35,516 nucleotides of DNA from Candidatus Iainarchaeum sp. (lineage in GTDB: Archaea; Iainarchaeota; Iainarchaeia; Iainarchaeales; 1-14-0-10-31-34): NCBI GenBank assembly GCA_017609625.1, contig JAFCDN010000013.1:1-35516 (forward strand). Reading direction: 5' to 3'. The notes beneath the pieces are model-generated. The model did not search any database. It was not told the DNA's origin and saw only the letters and a program-made list of their open reading frames with translations. This document shows positions 9,618 to 16,727 of the stretch, piece after piece; within the stretch, counting starts at the first letter, position 1, and each line of letters opens with the position of its first letter. The position numbers and the translations under genes are program-made.

Positions 9618-11432
9618 TTACACCTTATCCTTTATGACTAATTTTGGCAGTATTCCAAGAGTTTTTAATTCATCTAACAATAACTTGAATCCATAACTCA
9701 TTTCAACCGGATAAACTGCACTTGAATTGCATACTGAACAATATCTTCTGTTTCTTATCTGGTCGTTTATTGCAATCAAACCGCATTTTTCGCATACAAA
9801 TTCAACCATTTTGTCTGAATCTTCCATTAATTTTTCCTGCAACAGCATTGCTGCTCCGTGACCAACTAAGGTTTCTCCTTCCATTTCTCCAAATCTTAGC
9901 CCGCCTTCTTTTTCTTTTCCTTCTGTTGGCTGTCTTGTTAAAATCTGTACCGGCCCTCTGCTTCTTGACTGCATTTTATGTGCAACCATATGGAATAATC
10001 TCCTGTAAGCTACTATTCCATTGAAGATTTCTCCTTCTAATTTTTTTCCGCTTAATCCGTCAAAAAATGTTTCTTTTCCGTCTGCCCTGAATCCTGTTTC
10101 TTCAAGCATTTTTCCTATTTCTTTTTGTGAAACTGAACTAAATGGAGTTCCGTCAATTTCTTTTCCTTTCATTGAACCTGCTTTTCCTCCAAGCATTTCA
10201 ATTAAATGTCCTATAGTCATTCTTGAAGGAATTGAGTGCGGATTCAAAAGAAGATCAGGTTTTACTCCGTCTTCAGTAAAAGGCATGTCTTCTTCTGGAA
10301 TTATTGCTCCTACAACTCCTTTTTGCCCGTGTTTTGAGGAAAATTTGTCTCCTACTTCCGGTACCATGTCGCTTCTGATTTTTATTTTAACTAATTTGTT
10401 TCCTTCTAAATCTTCTGCAATAAAAACTTTATCCACATATCCTGGTTTTCCTTTTCTTACTGTAATAGAGCTTTCTCTTCTTTTTTCCTGCACAACCCCG
10501 AATTCTGAAACTTCTTCCAAAAACCTTGGAGGAGAAGTTTTTCCTACTATTACATCTTTTTCTGAAACATATTCTTCTAATTCTACTATTCCGTCTTCTC
10601 CTAGTTTTTTGTAAAACTCTTCTCCCAGGTAGCCGACTGTTTCTTCTTTTGGAATTTCAAAGCTGTCAATCTGTCCTCCAGGATATCTTGATTCTGCGGT
10701 TTCATATGTCCTGAAATAAGCGCTTCTTCCTAATCCTCTTTCTATTGCTCCTTTGTTTATTACTACTGCATCCAAAGTATTGAATCCATAATATGGCATA
10801 ATAGCCACAACAAAATTCTGAACCTGAGGCCTTTTGTCAAACTCCATTAAATCGCTTGTTTTTGTTTTTACTATTGCTTTCTGTGGGTAATGCAGTAAAT
10901 GGCCTTCAGTGTCTGTTCTTAAATTATAGTTTATTCCTGGAATTCCTAAAGCCTGCTTGAACATTTTTGCTCCATGCAATGCCTTTCCTGCCATATTGTG
11001 TTCTAAGTAAGGTACTAAAGAACTTACAACAGATAAAATTTCTGCTGAGTCAATTTCTATATGAGTATGTTCTTTGGTAATTTCTTCAGGGGTTGTTGCG
11101 ACCAATGCATTTTCTTCTTCTTCTGCATCTAAGTATTCTATTATTCCTTCTTTTACTAAATCATTCCAGGAAAGTTTTCCGTCTTTTACTTGTTTTAATT
11201 GTTCGTCTTTTAATTTCAGCTTTCCATTTTCTACAACAAGCAAAGGCCTTTGCACTCTTCCTGCATCAGTGTTAATGTAAACTTCTCCTGTGTCTTCATC
11301 AAAAGCAATGTTTGCCTGTGCATTTATTTTTCCTTTTCTTCTCTGTAAAATTAAGTCTTTAGTTAATTTCTCTGGGTTTTTGTGAAACCCAATTAATCTT
11401 CCATTAATGTAAACTTTTCCTTGAGAAAACAT
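9618..11432 (-). CDS. rpoB1: DNA-directed RNA polymerase subunit B'
   Basis: C-terminal part of the second-largest subunit. Conserved blocks are VGDKFSSKHGQKGVVGAIIPEEDMPF, GVKPDLLLNPHSIPSRMTIGHLIEM and RSRGPVQILTRQPTEGK...GGLRFGEMEGETLVGHG. A zinc site near the C-terminus reads CEKCGLIAINDQIRNRRYCSVC. 604 aa is the usual B' length. Splitting of rpoB into B'' and B' occurs in only some archaeal lineages, so it is phylogenetically informative. It is 4 nt downstream of rpoB2. Confidence 0.97.
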   Translation of the reverse strand: MFSQGKVYINGRLIGFHKNPEKLTKDLILQRRKGKINAQANIAFDEDTGEVYINTDAGRVQRPLLVVENGKLKLKDEQLKQVKDGKLSWNDLVKEGIIEYLDAEEEENALVATTPEEITKEHTHIEIDSAEILSVVSSLVPYLEHNMAGKALHGAKMFKQALGIPGINYNLRTDTEGHLLHYPQKAIVKTKTSDLMEFDKRPQVQNFVVAIMPYYGFNTLDAVVINKGAIERGLGRSAYFRTYETAESRYPGGQIDSFEIPKEETVGYLGEEFYKKLGEDGIVELEEYVSEKDVIVGKTSPPRFLEEVSEFGVVQEKRRESSITVRKGKPGYVDKVFIAEDLEGNKLVKIKIRSDMVPEVGDKFSSKHGQKGVVGAIIPEEDMPFTEDGVKPDLLLNPHSIPSRMTIGHLIEMLGGKAGSMKGKEIDGTPFSSVSQKEIGKMLEETGFRADGKETFFDGLSGKKLEGEIFNGIVAYRRLFHMVAHKMQSRSRGPVQILTRQPTEGKEKEGGLRFGEMEGETLVGHGAAMLLQEKLMEDSDKMVEFVCEKCGLIAINDQIRNRRYCSVCNSSAVYPVEMSYGFKLLLDELKTLGILPKLVIKDKV

Positions 11433-11436
11433 TTTA

Positions 11437-12903
11437 TCACAACTTTTTCAGCTTTACTCCCATTTCATCCAGAATTTTTTCTATTGGCTCTTCTGGAGAG
11501 TCAACTGTAACTTCTGCTAATAAACTAAGATTTTTTACTAAACCGCATTGAGGTCCGTCTGGAGTTTCAATTGGATCAAGCCTTCCCCAGTGTGTTCCAT
11601 GGACATCTCTTGCTTCATAAAGCTCGCGATTTTTATCCAAAGGACTTTTTACTTTTCTTAAATCAGTTAATGGAGCCAAGTAATTTACTCTTTCCATGAA
11701 TTTTGATACTCCGGTTGCTCTTCCAATCCAGTTTCCTGTAGACATTGCAAACCTTATTCTTTCACTTATTGCTCCAGGCCTTACTACAGTTGAAATATTT
11801 AATTTTCTTCTTCTGGTAACTGTCCTGTCAATCTGAAACTTTAAATCTTTAATAAAGTATTTGAATGAATATCTAAACAAGTGTTCCATTAATTTTCCGC
11901 TTAATTCCAGTCTTTTGTTTTTGTAATGGTCTTTGTCGTCTTCTTTTCTTATTCCATAGCTTAATTCAATTGATTTTGTTGCCATCATTGCCAGATAATA
12001 TGCTTTTGCTAATCTGTCTTCTGCTCTTTGTCCAATATGCGGCAGCAAGAAAGCATCTATTACTTCTTTTGCTCTTCTTAACCTGTATTCTATCACTTGC
12101 CCTGGTGCAACATATTTTCCTATTTTATCCAGTGCATCTGATTCTTTTTTAATGTCATCAAGTTCTAAGTTCAGTAAAACATCATTCATTATTTCTTTTT
12201 CTTCTGGAAACGCTCCGACAATTTCTTTTTCTGATTTTAATCCCAAAGCTTTTAGCAAAACAAACAGCTTTAGTTTTTTTGGAGAAGAAGGAAATGTAAC
12301 TGACAAAACTCCGTCAATGCTTCTTGTAATTCTAACTCTTCCTTTAAATGCTCCTTTAGTGGAAATAACTTCTGCGATATCCCTGTCCATTTGTTTTGAA
12401 ACCAAAACCCTGTCTGAAGACAAAACCTCTTGTGTCATCAGGGATTTTTCTGAACCATTAATTATAAAGTATGCCCCAAAATCCATTGGGTCTTCCCCAA
12501 ATTCTATTAATTCTTCTGAATTTAATCCTTCAAGCCAGCACCTGTTTGATTTAAGCATTATAGGCATTTCTCCTATATAAGCTCTTTTTTCATCTTGTTC
12601 TACATCTCTTCTAAGCAGTTTCATTGTCAAAAACAAAGGACCAGAATAAGTTCTGTTTCTTGTTCTTGCTTCCATTGGAAAAAAGTTTGATCTAGGAGAA
12701 CCATCTGCTTCAATTATTCTTGGCTTTAATACTTCAATATTGTGTAATTCGATTTTTACTTCTTCTATTTTTGGCACAATTGTTTTGTTTTCTTCTACTA
12801 TTTCATCTAATTTTGAATCAATAAACTGGTTGTAAGAATCTATTTCCTGTTGTGCAAGGTTTTTGTTTGAAAAATAAGAGCGAATTAATGGCCAGCCATT
12901 CAT
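11437..12903 (-). CDS. rpoB2: DNA-directed RNA polymerase subunit B''
   Basis: N-terminal part of the second-largest subunit: protrusion, lobe and fork regions. Recognisable stretches are GSEKSLMTQEVLSSDRVLVSKQ, ERIRFAMSTGNWIGRATGVSKFMERVNYLAPLTDLRKV and, near the end, ARDVHGTHWGRLDPIETPDGPQCGLVKNLSLLA. The protein stops soon after the ETPDGPQCG fork motif, the expected split site. Its start overlaps the rpoH stop by 4 nt. Confidence 0.97.
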   Translation of the reverse strand: MNGWPLIRSYFSNKNLAQQEIDSYNQFIDSKLDEIVEENKTIVPKIEEVKIELHNIEVLKPRIIEADGSPRSNFFPMEARTRNRTYSGPLFLTMKLLRRDVEQDEKRAYIGEMPIMLKSNRCWLEGLNSEELIEFGEDPMDFGAYFIINGSEKSLMTQEVLSSDRVLVSKQMDRDIAEVISTKGAFKGRVRITRSIDGVLSVTFPSSPKKLKLFVLLKALGLKSEKEIVGAFPEEKEIMNDVLLNLELDDIKKESDALDKIGKYVAPGQVIEYRLRRAKEVIDAFLLPHIGQRAEDRLAKAYYLAMMATKSIELSYGIRKEDDKDHYKNKRLELSGKLMEHLFRYSFKYFIKDLKFQIDRTVTRRRKLNISTVVRPGAISERIRFAMSTGNWIGRATGVSKFMERVNYLAPLTDLRKVKSPLDKNRELYEARDVHGTHWGRLDPIETPDGPQCGLVKNLSLLAEVTVDSPEEPIEKILDEMGVKLKKL

Positions 12904-13139
12904 TTGACCACCACTCTGTAATAAACAGTTTTCCCTGCAGTCGGAGTCTCTCTTGTAATCCTGATTAAGTCGCCTTTTTTTGCTTCAAGCTCTTCTATTA
13001 CTGGATCTAAAAGTAGAATGTTAGGAAAGTTTTCTTTTTTTCCGTATTTTTTTATTATTCTCTCTGCTTCTTCTTCACCTACAATTTCGTGTATTGGAAC
13101 TAGCAAATGGTTCATTATAGAACTTAGCGTCTTTTCCAA
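12900..13139 (-). CDS. rpoH: DNA-directed RNA polymerase subunit H (RPB5-like)
   Basis: Small core-polymerase subunit, homologous to the C-terminal domain of eukaryotic RPB5. The core LLVPIHEIVGEEEAERIIKKYG...LLDPVIEELEAKKGDLIRITRETPTAGKTVYYRVVVK is diagnostic. The track start is TTG at 13139, with GGAG 8 nt upstream. An in-frame ATG at 13115 gives a 71-residue MNHLLVPIHE... form that also matches family N-termini but lacks an obvious ribosome-binding site. I keep TTG as slightly better supported by spacing. First gene of the operon, preceded by a good TATA box. Confidence 0.95.
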   Translation of the reverse strand: MEKTLSSIMNHLLVPIHEIVGEEEAERIIKKYGKKENFPNILLLDPVIEELEAKKGDLIRITRETPTAGKTVYYRVVVK

Positions 13140-13179
13140 AAAATCATCTCCAAAGAGAAAAATGCCTTTTCAAGGGAAA

Positions 13180-13194
13180 CTTTATATTAATAAA
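13180..13194 (-). promoter_or_regulatory. Promoter (TATA box) of the rpo/str operon
   Basis: Upstream of rpoH the minus strand reads TTTATTAATATAAAG. The expected start about 25 nt downstream (near 13155-13160) leaves a leader of about 20 nt that includes the GGAGATG motif. This is the only strong promoter-like element ahead of the ten-gene operon, apart from the weaker one before EF-2. Confidence 0.55.
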
Positions 13195-13264
13195 CAATGA
13201 ATTTTCAACTTTTATAATTGACACTGAAAACGACTAACTTGTGCAAACTAACTATTTAGCTTGG

Positions 13265-13281
13265 GAAAAGCATTTAAATAT
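13265..13281 (+). promoter_or_regulatory. Promoter (BRE + TATA) of the HTH-riboflavin kinase gene
   Basis: GAAAAG followed by CATTTAAATA is a good archaeal BRE/TATA match. A start near 13302 gives a leader of about 45 nt without a clear ribosome-binding site. Just upstream, ACTAACT occurs twice (13233-13239 and 13247-13253, 14-nt period), a possible binding site for a regulator such as the HTH domain of the gene product. Confidence 0.5.
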
Positions 13282-13346
13282 TATGTTTAAACTAGCTTTT
13301 CTTTGGATTCAGTATTGTTTTTAACCAGATTTTTTCTTATTTGTTT

Positions 13347-13997
13347 ATGCACCCTATAGAAAAAGATTTTTCTCTTTTGCTTTTCATTGCAAAAAAATCC
13401 TTAAACTCTTGTTTTCATGCTTCAACTTCAGAGATTGCATTGGAATTAAATTCTTCCCAGCAGACTGTTTCAAGAAAACTTTTTTTTCTCTCAGAAAAAG
13501 GTTTGATTGAAAGAAAAGTCCTTGCTTCAGGAAACATTCTTTCTTTAACAGAAAAAGGAAAAAAAGTTCTTTTGAAAAGAAAAAACGAATTAGAAGAAGT
13601 TTTTTCTTTGAAAAAACAAAACAAAATTTCAGGAAGAGTTCAGTCAGGCTTGGGTGAAGGAAAATATTATATAAATTTAGCCGGCTATCAAAAACAGTTT
13701 GTGGAAAAATTAGGCCAAAAAGTTTTTGCAGGAACACTAAATTTGAAAATAGATGAAACCAAACTGGAAGGTTTTCTTTCCTCCAAAGAAAAAATTCAAA
13801 TGCAAGGATTTTCAACTAAAGAAAGAAAATTCGGCTCGGCAGTTTTATTCAAAGTTAAATTAAACAATTCAGTTAATGCTGCATTAATAATTCCTGAAAG
13901 AACAAACCATCCTTCTGATGTTGTAGAAATAATTTCTCCTTTTTTTCTGAGAAAAAAATTAAAATTAAAAGACAACTCAAATGTTTTCATTTCTTGA
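13347..13997 (+). CDS. ribK: HTH domain + CTP-dependent riboflavin kinase (RbkR-like)
   Basis: Archaeal CTP-dependent riboflavin kinase makes FMN from riboflavin. The C-terminal half (about 96-216) has GRVQSGLGEGKYYINLAGYQ, FAGTLNLKI and IIPERTNHPSDVVEIISP, the family signature. The N-terminal ~80 residues form a winged helix (SEIALELNSSQQTVSRKLFFLSEKGLIERK). This two-domain layout is that of RbkR, reported as a bifunctional regulator/kinase of archaeal riboflavin metabolism. The ORF track starts at TTG 13341; I choose the ATG two codons later (216 aa), whose MHPIEKDF is a normal N-terminus. Divergent from rpoH. Its 3' end overlaps the next convergent gene by 11 nt. DNA-binding autoregulation is inferred. 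Confidence 0.9.
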   Translation: MHPIEKDFSLLLFIAKKSLNSCFHASTSEIALELNSSQQTVSRKLFFLSEKGLIERKVLASGNILSLTEKGKKVLLKRKNELEEVFSLKKQNKISGRVQSGLGEGKYYINLAGYQKQFVEKLGQKVFAGTLNLKIDETKLEGFLSSKEKIQMQGFSTKERKFGSAVLFKVKLNNSVNAALIIPERTNHPSDVVEIISPFFLRKKLKLKDNSNVFIS

Positions 13998-14589
13998 ATG
14001 GTTTTTTTAGTTTAGAAAAAAAGCTTTCTTTTTTATTTTCTTTTTTTTCTGGTTTCCTTCCGGCATAAGAAACTTTTCCTAACTCCCTTTCAGTTTCTTC
14101 GACTAATTTGTTAACTTTTTCTGTCAGCCTGTCTTTTTTTAACAGGTCATCATCTTTTTTCAGAAACCCTATCATTTTTTCTATTTCTTTTTCTCGAGCT
14201 GTTTTTTCCAAAGTTTTGGCAACATTTTTTTGGTCAAGCTTTTTTTCTAAAAAAGGTTGCGGTGCAGCTTTTTCTGAAAAAGGTGTTTCAGCATCTTTTT
14301 TTTCTTCAGATTCAGCTGGTTTGTTCATTCCTTTTTTTTCATTTATTTCTTTAACTTTTTCTTTAAGCTTTTTTCCGATATCTTCTTTTTTTTTCACAGG
14401 AATTTTTGTTTCAGATTTTTGTTCAATCTGTTCATTCTTTTTCTTAGTTTTTTGTTCACTAACAAAACCTTGATTTTGTTGTGCACTCAAACCTTTGGTT
14501 TGAGTTGCAACCTTTTTTTTCAAAAAAGGTTGTTTCTTTTCAATAAGGGTCATCATTTCTTCAATATTTTCTTTTTGTTTTTCTCCCAT
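13987..14589 (-). CDS. Lys/Glu-rich predicted coiled-coil protein of unknown function
   Basis: 200 residues, very rich in K, E and Q, with no signal peptide or membrane segment, so a cytoplasmic, largely disordered or coiled-coil protein is likely. Not recognised. A short motif recurs three times: QPFLKKKVA (about 20-28), TPFSEKAAP and QPFLEKKLD. The gene is supported by an AGAGGG motif before the ATG and by its 1-nt spacing after the upstream membrane-protein gene, suggesting a two-gene operon with coupled translation. It overlaps the convergent riboflavin kinase by 11 nt. The DNA near its 5' end holds three tandem perfect hairpins (see separate entry). Confidence 0.7.
   Translation of the reverse strand: MGEKQKENIEEMMTLIEKKQPFLKKKVATQTKGLSAQQNQGFVSEQKTKKKNEQIEQKSETKIPVKKKEDIGKKLKEKVKEINEKKGMNKPAESEEKKDAETPFSEKAAPQPFLEKKLDQKNVAKTLEKTAREKEIEKMIGFLKKDDDLLKKDRLTEKVNKLVEETERELGKVSYAGRKPEKKENKKESFFSKLKKPFKK
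14461..14532. repeat. Cluster of three tandem perfect inverted repeats inside a gene
   Basis: Three hairpins follow one another within 72 bases: 14461-14480 (AACAAAA arms, 6-nt loop), 14485-14505 (ACTCAAACC arms, TTT loop) and 14508-14532 (CAACCTTTTTT arms, 3-nt loop). All lie in the 5' part of the Lys/Glu-rich ORF. Weaker relatives of the last one recur further along the gene (around 14235-14285), matching the PFxxK protein repeats. Could be slippage-derived repeats, or mRNA structure affecting translation. Confidence 0.6.
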
Positions 14590-14590
14590 T

Positions 14591-15514
14591 TTATCCCTCT
14601 ATTTTTAGGTAATCCTTTAATTCCACTTTTTCGTTGAAAGTGATGTTGTATTTTCTTGTTTTTATGATTATTTCTGCTTCGTAACCTGAAGGAATTTTTT
14701 CCATGCTTAAAATTTTTACTTCAGTTGTTCCAAGGCCTTTTTCCAGTTCTTTTCTCATTTTTCCTTTTATCTCTTCTTCTGATTTAGGAAAAAGTTCTTC
14801 TGATGTTCTTTTTTTCCACACTACATAAATTACTCCTACAATAATAAGAGAAATAAATCCTCCTGCAACCAAAAGGAAAGGAAATTCTTCTGGCGTGGTT
14901 CTTTCAAATTTTATTTCAATCAATTCTTGTTTTCCATGAAAATAAGTGAAACCTTCTGTTAAAACAAAATCGTTTGGGGTTACTTCCAGAACTTTCTCGT
15001 TTACTTTCACTTTTGTTTCTTCGTAAGATATGTTTGAAGAAAAAAAATCTTCTTGTTCTTCAATTTTAAGCAGATAAAAATCTTCTTTTTCTTCCAGGCT
15101 GAAGCTTTCGTCTGAAAGTTCGCTTAATTTTTTCACTGCGGTTTTGGAGTTTTCAAAGTTTATTTTAAGTTCTCCTACTTCTTCATTTTTTTTCATGCTG
15201 CAGGTTAAAGTGTTCTTCATTTCTTTCAGCAGAATAATTTTTGTTCTAAGAATTTCTTTTTTGTATTGATTTGCTTCTGTAATCTGTGAATCAAATTCTT
15301 TTTCTTTTGCTGTAATCAGTTCTTTTATTTCTGTTGTGCAGTTTGAAACAGTTTTTCCTTTTCCACTCAGAGTTCCTGCATAAAAGATTTCTGTTTTTAT
15401 TATTTTTTCCCCGATCTCTATTGAAGTCGTTTTTTCTGCTGAATCAAAGTAGTTAATGCATCCGCTGGAAAACAGCAGCAAAACCAATGCAGTGAAAGCA
15501 ATTATTTTTTTCAT
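14591..15514 (-). CDS. Predicted lipoprotein with an internal transmembrane helix and cytoplasmic tail
   Basis: 307 residues. The N-terminus MKKIIAFTALVLLLFSSGC is a lipoprotein signal with lipobox SSGC (C19). Residues ~20-210 are a charged external domain with heptad-like Lys/Glu stretches. A second hydrophobic helix at about 212-233 (FLLVAGGFISLIIVGVIYVVW) is followed by KKR, so the last ~70 residues are probably cytoplasmic. That tail (KIPSGYEAEIIIKTRKYNITFNEKVELKDYLKI) looks like a small folded beta domain. No family recognised. First gene of a pair with the Lys/Glu-rich cytoplasmic protein, 1 nt apart, so the two may act together across the membrane. Confidence 0.75.
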   Translation of the reverse strand: MKKIIAFTALVLLLFSSGCINYFDSAEKTTSIEIGEKIIKTEIFYAGTLSGKGKTVSNCTTEIKELITAKEKEFDSQITEANQYKKEILRTKIILLKEMKNTLTCSMKKNEEVGELKINFENSKTAVKKLSELSDESFSLEEKEDFYLLKIEEQEDFFSSNISYEETKVKVNEKVLEVTPNDFVLTEGFTYFHGKQELIEIKFERTTPEEFPFLLVAGGFISLIIVGVIYVVWKKRTSEELFPKSEEEIKGKMRKELEKGLGTTEVKILSMEKIPSGYEAEIIIKTRKYNITFNEKVELKDYLKIEG

Positions 15515-15557
15515 CCATTAACATTAGTTTTATCATCTTAATAAAATTTTGCTTTCT

Positions 15558-15734
15558 TTATAATCTCATATACATGAGGTTTCCAACAGCTAGAAACATA
15601 TAAAGAGAAACAGCGCCTATTGGAGTAAAAATGAATTCTCCTAAAAATTCAATTTCAAATATGTTTAGAAATAACACAAGCAAGTATGTGATTATCCACA
15701 GCCAAAGTCCCTGAATTAAAGATTTTTTTATCAT
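15558..15734 (-). CDS. Small two-helix membrane protein B1 (58 aa), paralogue of B2
   Basis: Not in the ORF track (under its length cutoff). ATG at 15734, TAA at 15558-15560. The 58-residue product (MIKKSLIQGLWLWIITYLL...GNLMYMRL) has two predicted membrane helices (about 8-27 and 35-53). It begins 8 nt after the stop of the 120-aa gene A1, with GGTAAGTGA ahead of the ATG. It resembles the small gene B2 in size, two-helix layout, position and C-terminus (GNLMYMRL versus NNLFMRL). It is the last member of an A-B-A-B array. Function unknown. Confidence 0.72.
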   Translation of the reverse strand: MIKKSLIQGLWLWIITYLLVLFLNIFEIEFLGEFIFTPIGAVSLYMFLAVGNLMYMRL

Positions 15735-15742
15735 TTAATCAC

Positions 15743-16105
15743 TTACCCAAATACATTCATTTTAAACAAAACAATCATTACTGCAGCATATGCTGTCAAA
15801 ACTAAAGGGATTTTTCCTTTTAGTGAAGGAACTGTTTCAGTAAAATTCAGAAGGACAACTTCTAGGGTGTAATAAACAAACAAAAAGCCTGCAACCAAAA
15901 CAACCAAATTGACTCCTGCTAAAAACTCTAGGTAACCAAAAATTCCTAACACTAAAATAATCAGAAACTTCCATGTGAATTTTTCGTTGTAAACAAAAAC
16001 AATTGCAAAGAACATAAATGCCCAGAGCAGATTGCCCATTATTAGTTCAACAAACCACATCAAGTCCAGTGAAATTAACCTTGGAATCCATTCAACTGAA
16101 AGCAT
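15743..16105 (-). CDS. Four-helix membrane protein A1 (120 aa), paralogue of A2
   Basis: 120 residues with about four membrane helices. It aligns end to end with the equally long A2 product: shared LDLMWFV-L-M-NL-W near residues 14-30, a similar helix pattern, and an SLK...P motif before the last helix. It starts 1 nt after the stop of B2, with GAGGTTATGAA in front of the ATG, so translational coupling is likely. No known family recognised; the conserved acidic residue and Trp in the first helix region are the only hints. Lacks a signal peptide. Confidence 0.82.
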   Translation of the reverse strand: MLSVEWIPRLISLDLMWFVELIMGNLLWAFMFFAIVFVYNEKFTWKFLIILVLGIFGYLEFLAGVNLVVLVAGFLFVYYTLEVVLLNFTETVPSLKGKIPLVLTAYAAVMIVLFKMNVFG

Positions 16106-16106
16106 T

Positions 16107-16277
16107 TCATAACCTCATAAACAAATTATTCAGAATTGAAATCAAAAATAATCCTGCAATTCCTTCTACTGAGTAAAGAATGTCTGAAAAAAATCTTATT
16201 CCAACTAAATTCAAGACAAAGAGAGCAGTAAACAAAACGCAGAAAACTTTTATTCCTCCTGAAAATCCTTTTACCAT
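16107..16277 (-). CDS. Small two-helix membrane protein B2 (56 aa), paralogue of B1
   Basis: Not in the ORF track. ATG at 16277, TGA at 16107-16109. The 56-residue product (MVKGFSGGIKVFCVLFTALF...LNNLFMRL) has two predicted membrane helices (about 10-27 and 33-53). The ATG lies 3 nt after the A2 stop and is preceded by GGTGTAAAAA. The stop is 1 nt before A1. Resemblance to B1 in length, topology and NL-MRL ending, plus the A-B-A-B order, argues that it is a real gene. Function unknown. Confidence 0.74.
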   Translation of the reverse strand: MVKGFSGGIKVFCVLFTALFVLNLVGIRFFSDILYSVEGIAGLFLISILNNLFMRL

Positions 16278-16280
16278 TTT

Positions 16281-16643
16281 TTACACCAAAAACAAATTAT
16301 AGTAAATTAACACTAGCCAGAACTGCACTGCCATAATTGCAGGAAAGCTCTCTTTTAGTGATTCAATATTTCCTGCAAAAGTTAATATTATGACTCTGCT
16401 AATATAGTTAAGGAAGAAAAATCCGCCTACTAAATAAACCCAGCCAACCATTGGCACAAAATTGATTAAAGTCCAAATATAAAATACGCTGACAAAAAAA
16501 TATTTTGAGCTCCACTTCATATTATTATAAATAAAAGCAGCCATTCCAAAAACAAAAACCCAAACAAGGTTATCCATAGCTAACTGGACAAACCACATTA
16601 AATCTAGTGCCAGAAGCCTGCTAAAAAACTCAAATACAAGCAT
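16281..16643 (-). CDS. Four-helix membrane protein A2 (120 aa), paralogue of A1
   Basis: First gene of the A-B-A-B array. 120 residues, about four membrane helices, with the same LDLMWFV-L-M-NL-W-F-F core as A1 and IESLKESFP matching VPSLKGKIP of A1. The ATG is preceded by AAGGTAGATAAA and a TATA-like element, so the whole array is probably one transcript. No known family recognised. A membrane complex of A and B subunits is the simplest inference from the paired duplication. Confidence 0.82.
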   Translation of the reverse strand: MLVFEFFSRLLALDLMWFVQLAMDNLVWVFVFGMAAFIYNNMKWSSKYFFVSVFYIWTLINFVPMVGWVYLVGGFFFLNYISRVIILTFAGNIESLKESFPAIMAVQFWLVLIYYNLFLV

Positions 16644-16669
16644 TTTATCTACCTTAAACTAACCAATTA

Positions 16670-16681
16670 TGTATAAAATAG
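16670..16681 (-). promoter_or_regulatory. Promoter of the A2-B2-A1-B1 array
   Basis: On the minus strand TATTTTATACA lies about 25-30 nt ahead of the A2 start region, giving a very short leader that still includes AAGGTAG. It is the only good TATA match upstream of the array. Confidence 0.45.
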
Positions 16682-16727
16682 GCAAGAAAAAGCTTAAATA
16701 ATCATTTTTTCACTGAAATAGGTTACT

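Noticed and set aside
13384-13990. Minus-strand ORFs opposite the riboflavin kinase gene.
   Set aside because: The plus-strand frame carries the full CTP-dependent riboflavin kinase signature, and the antisense ORFs are Phe/Leu-rich shadows.
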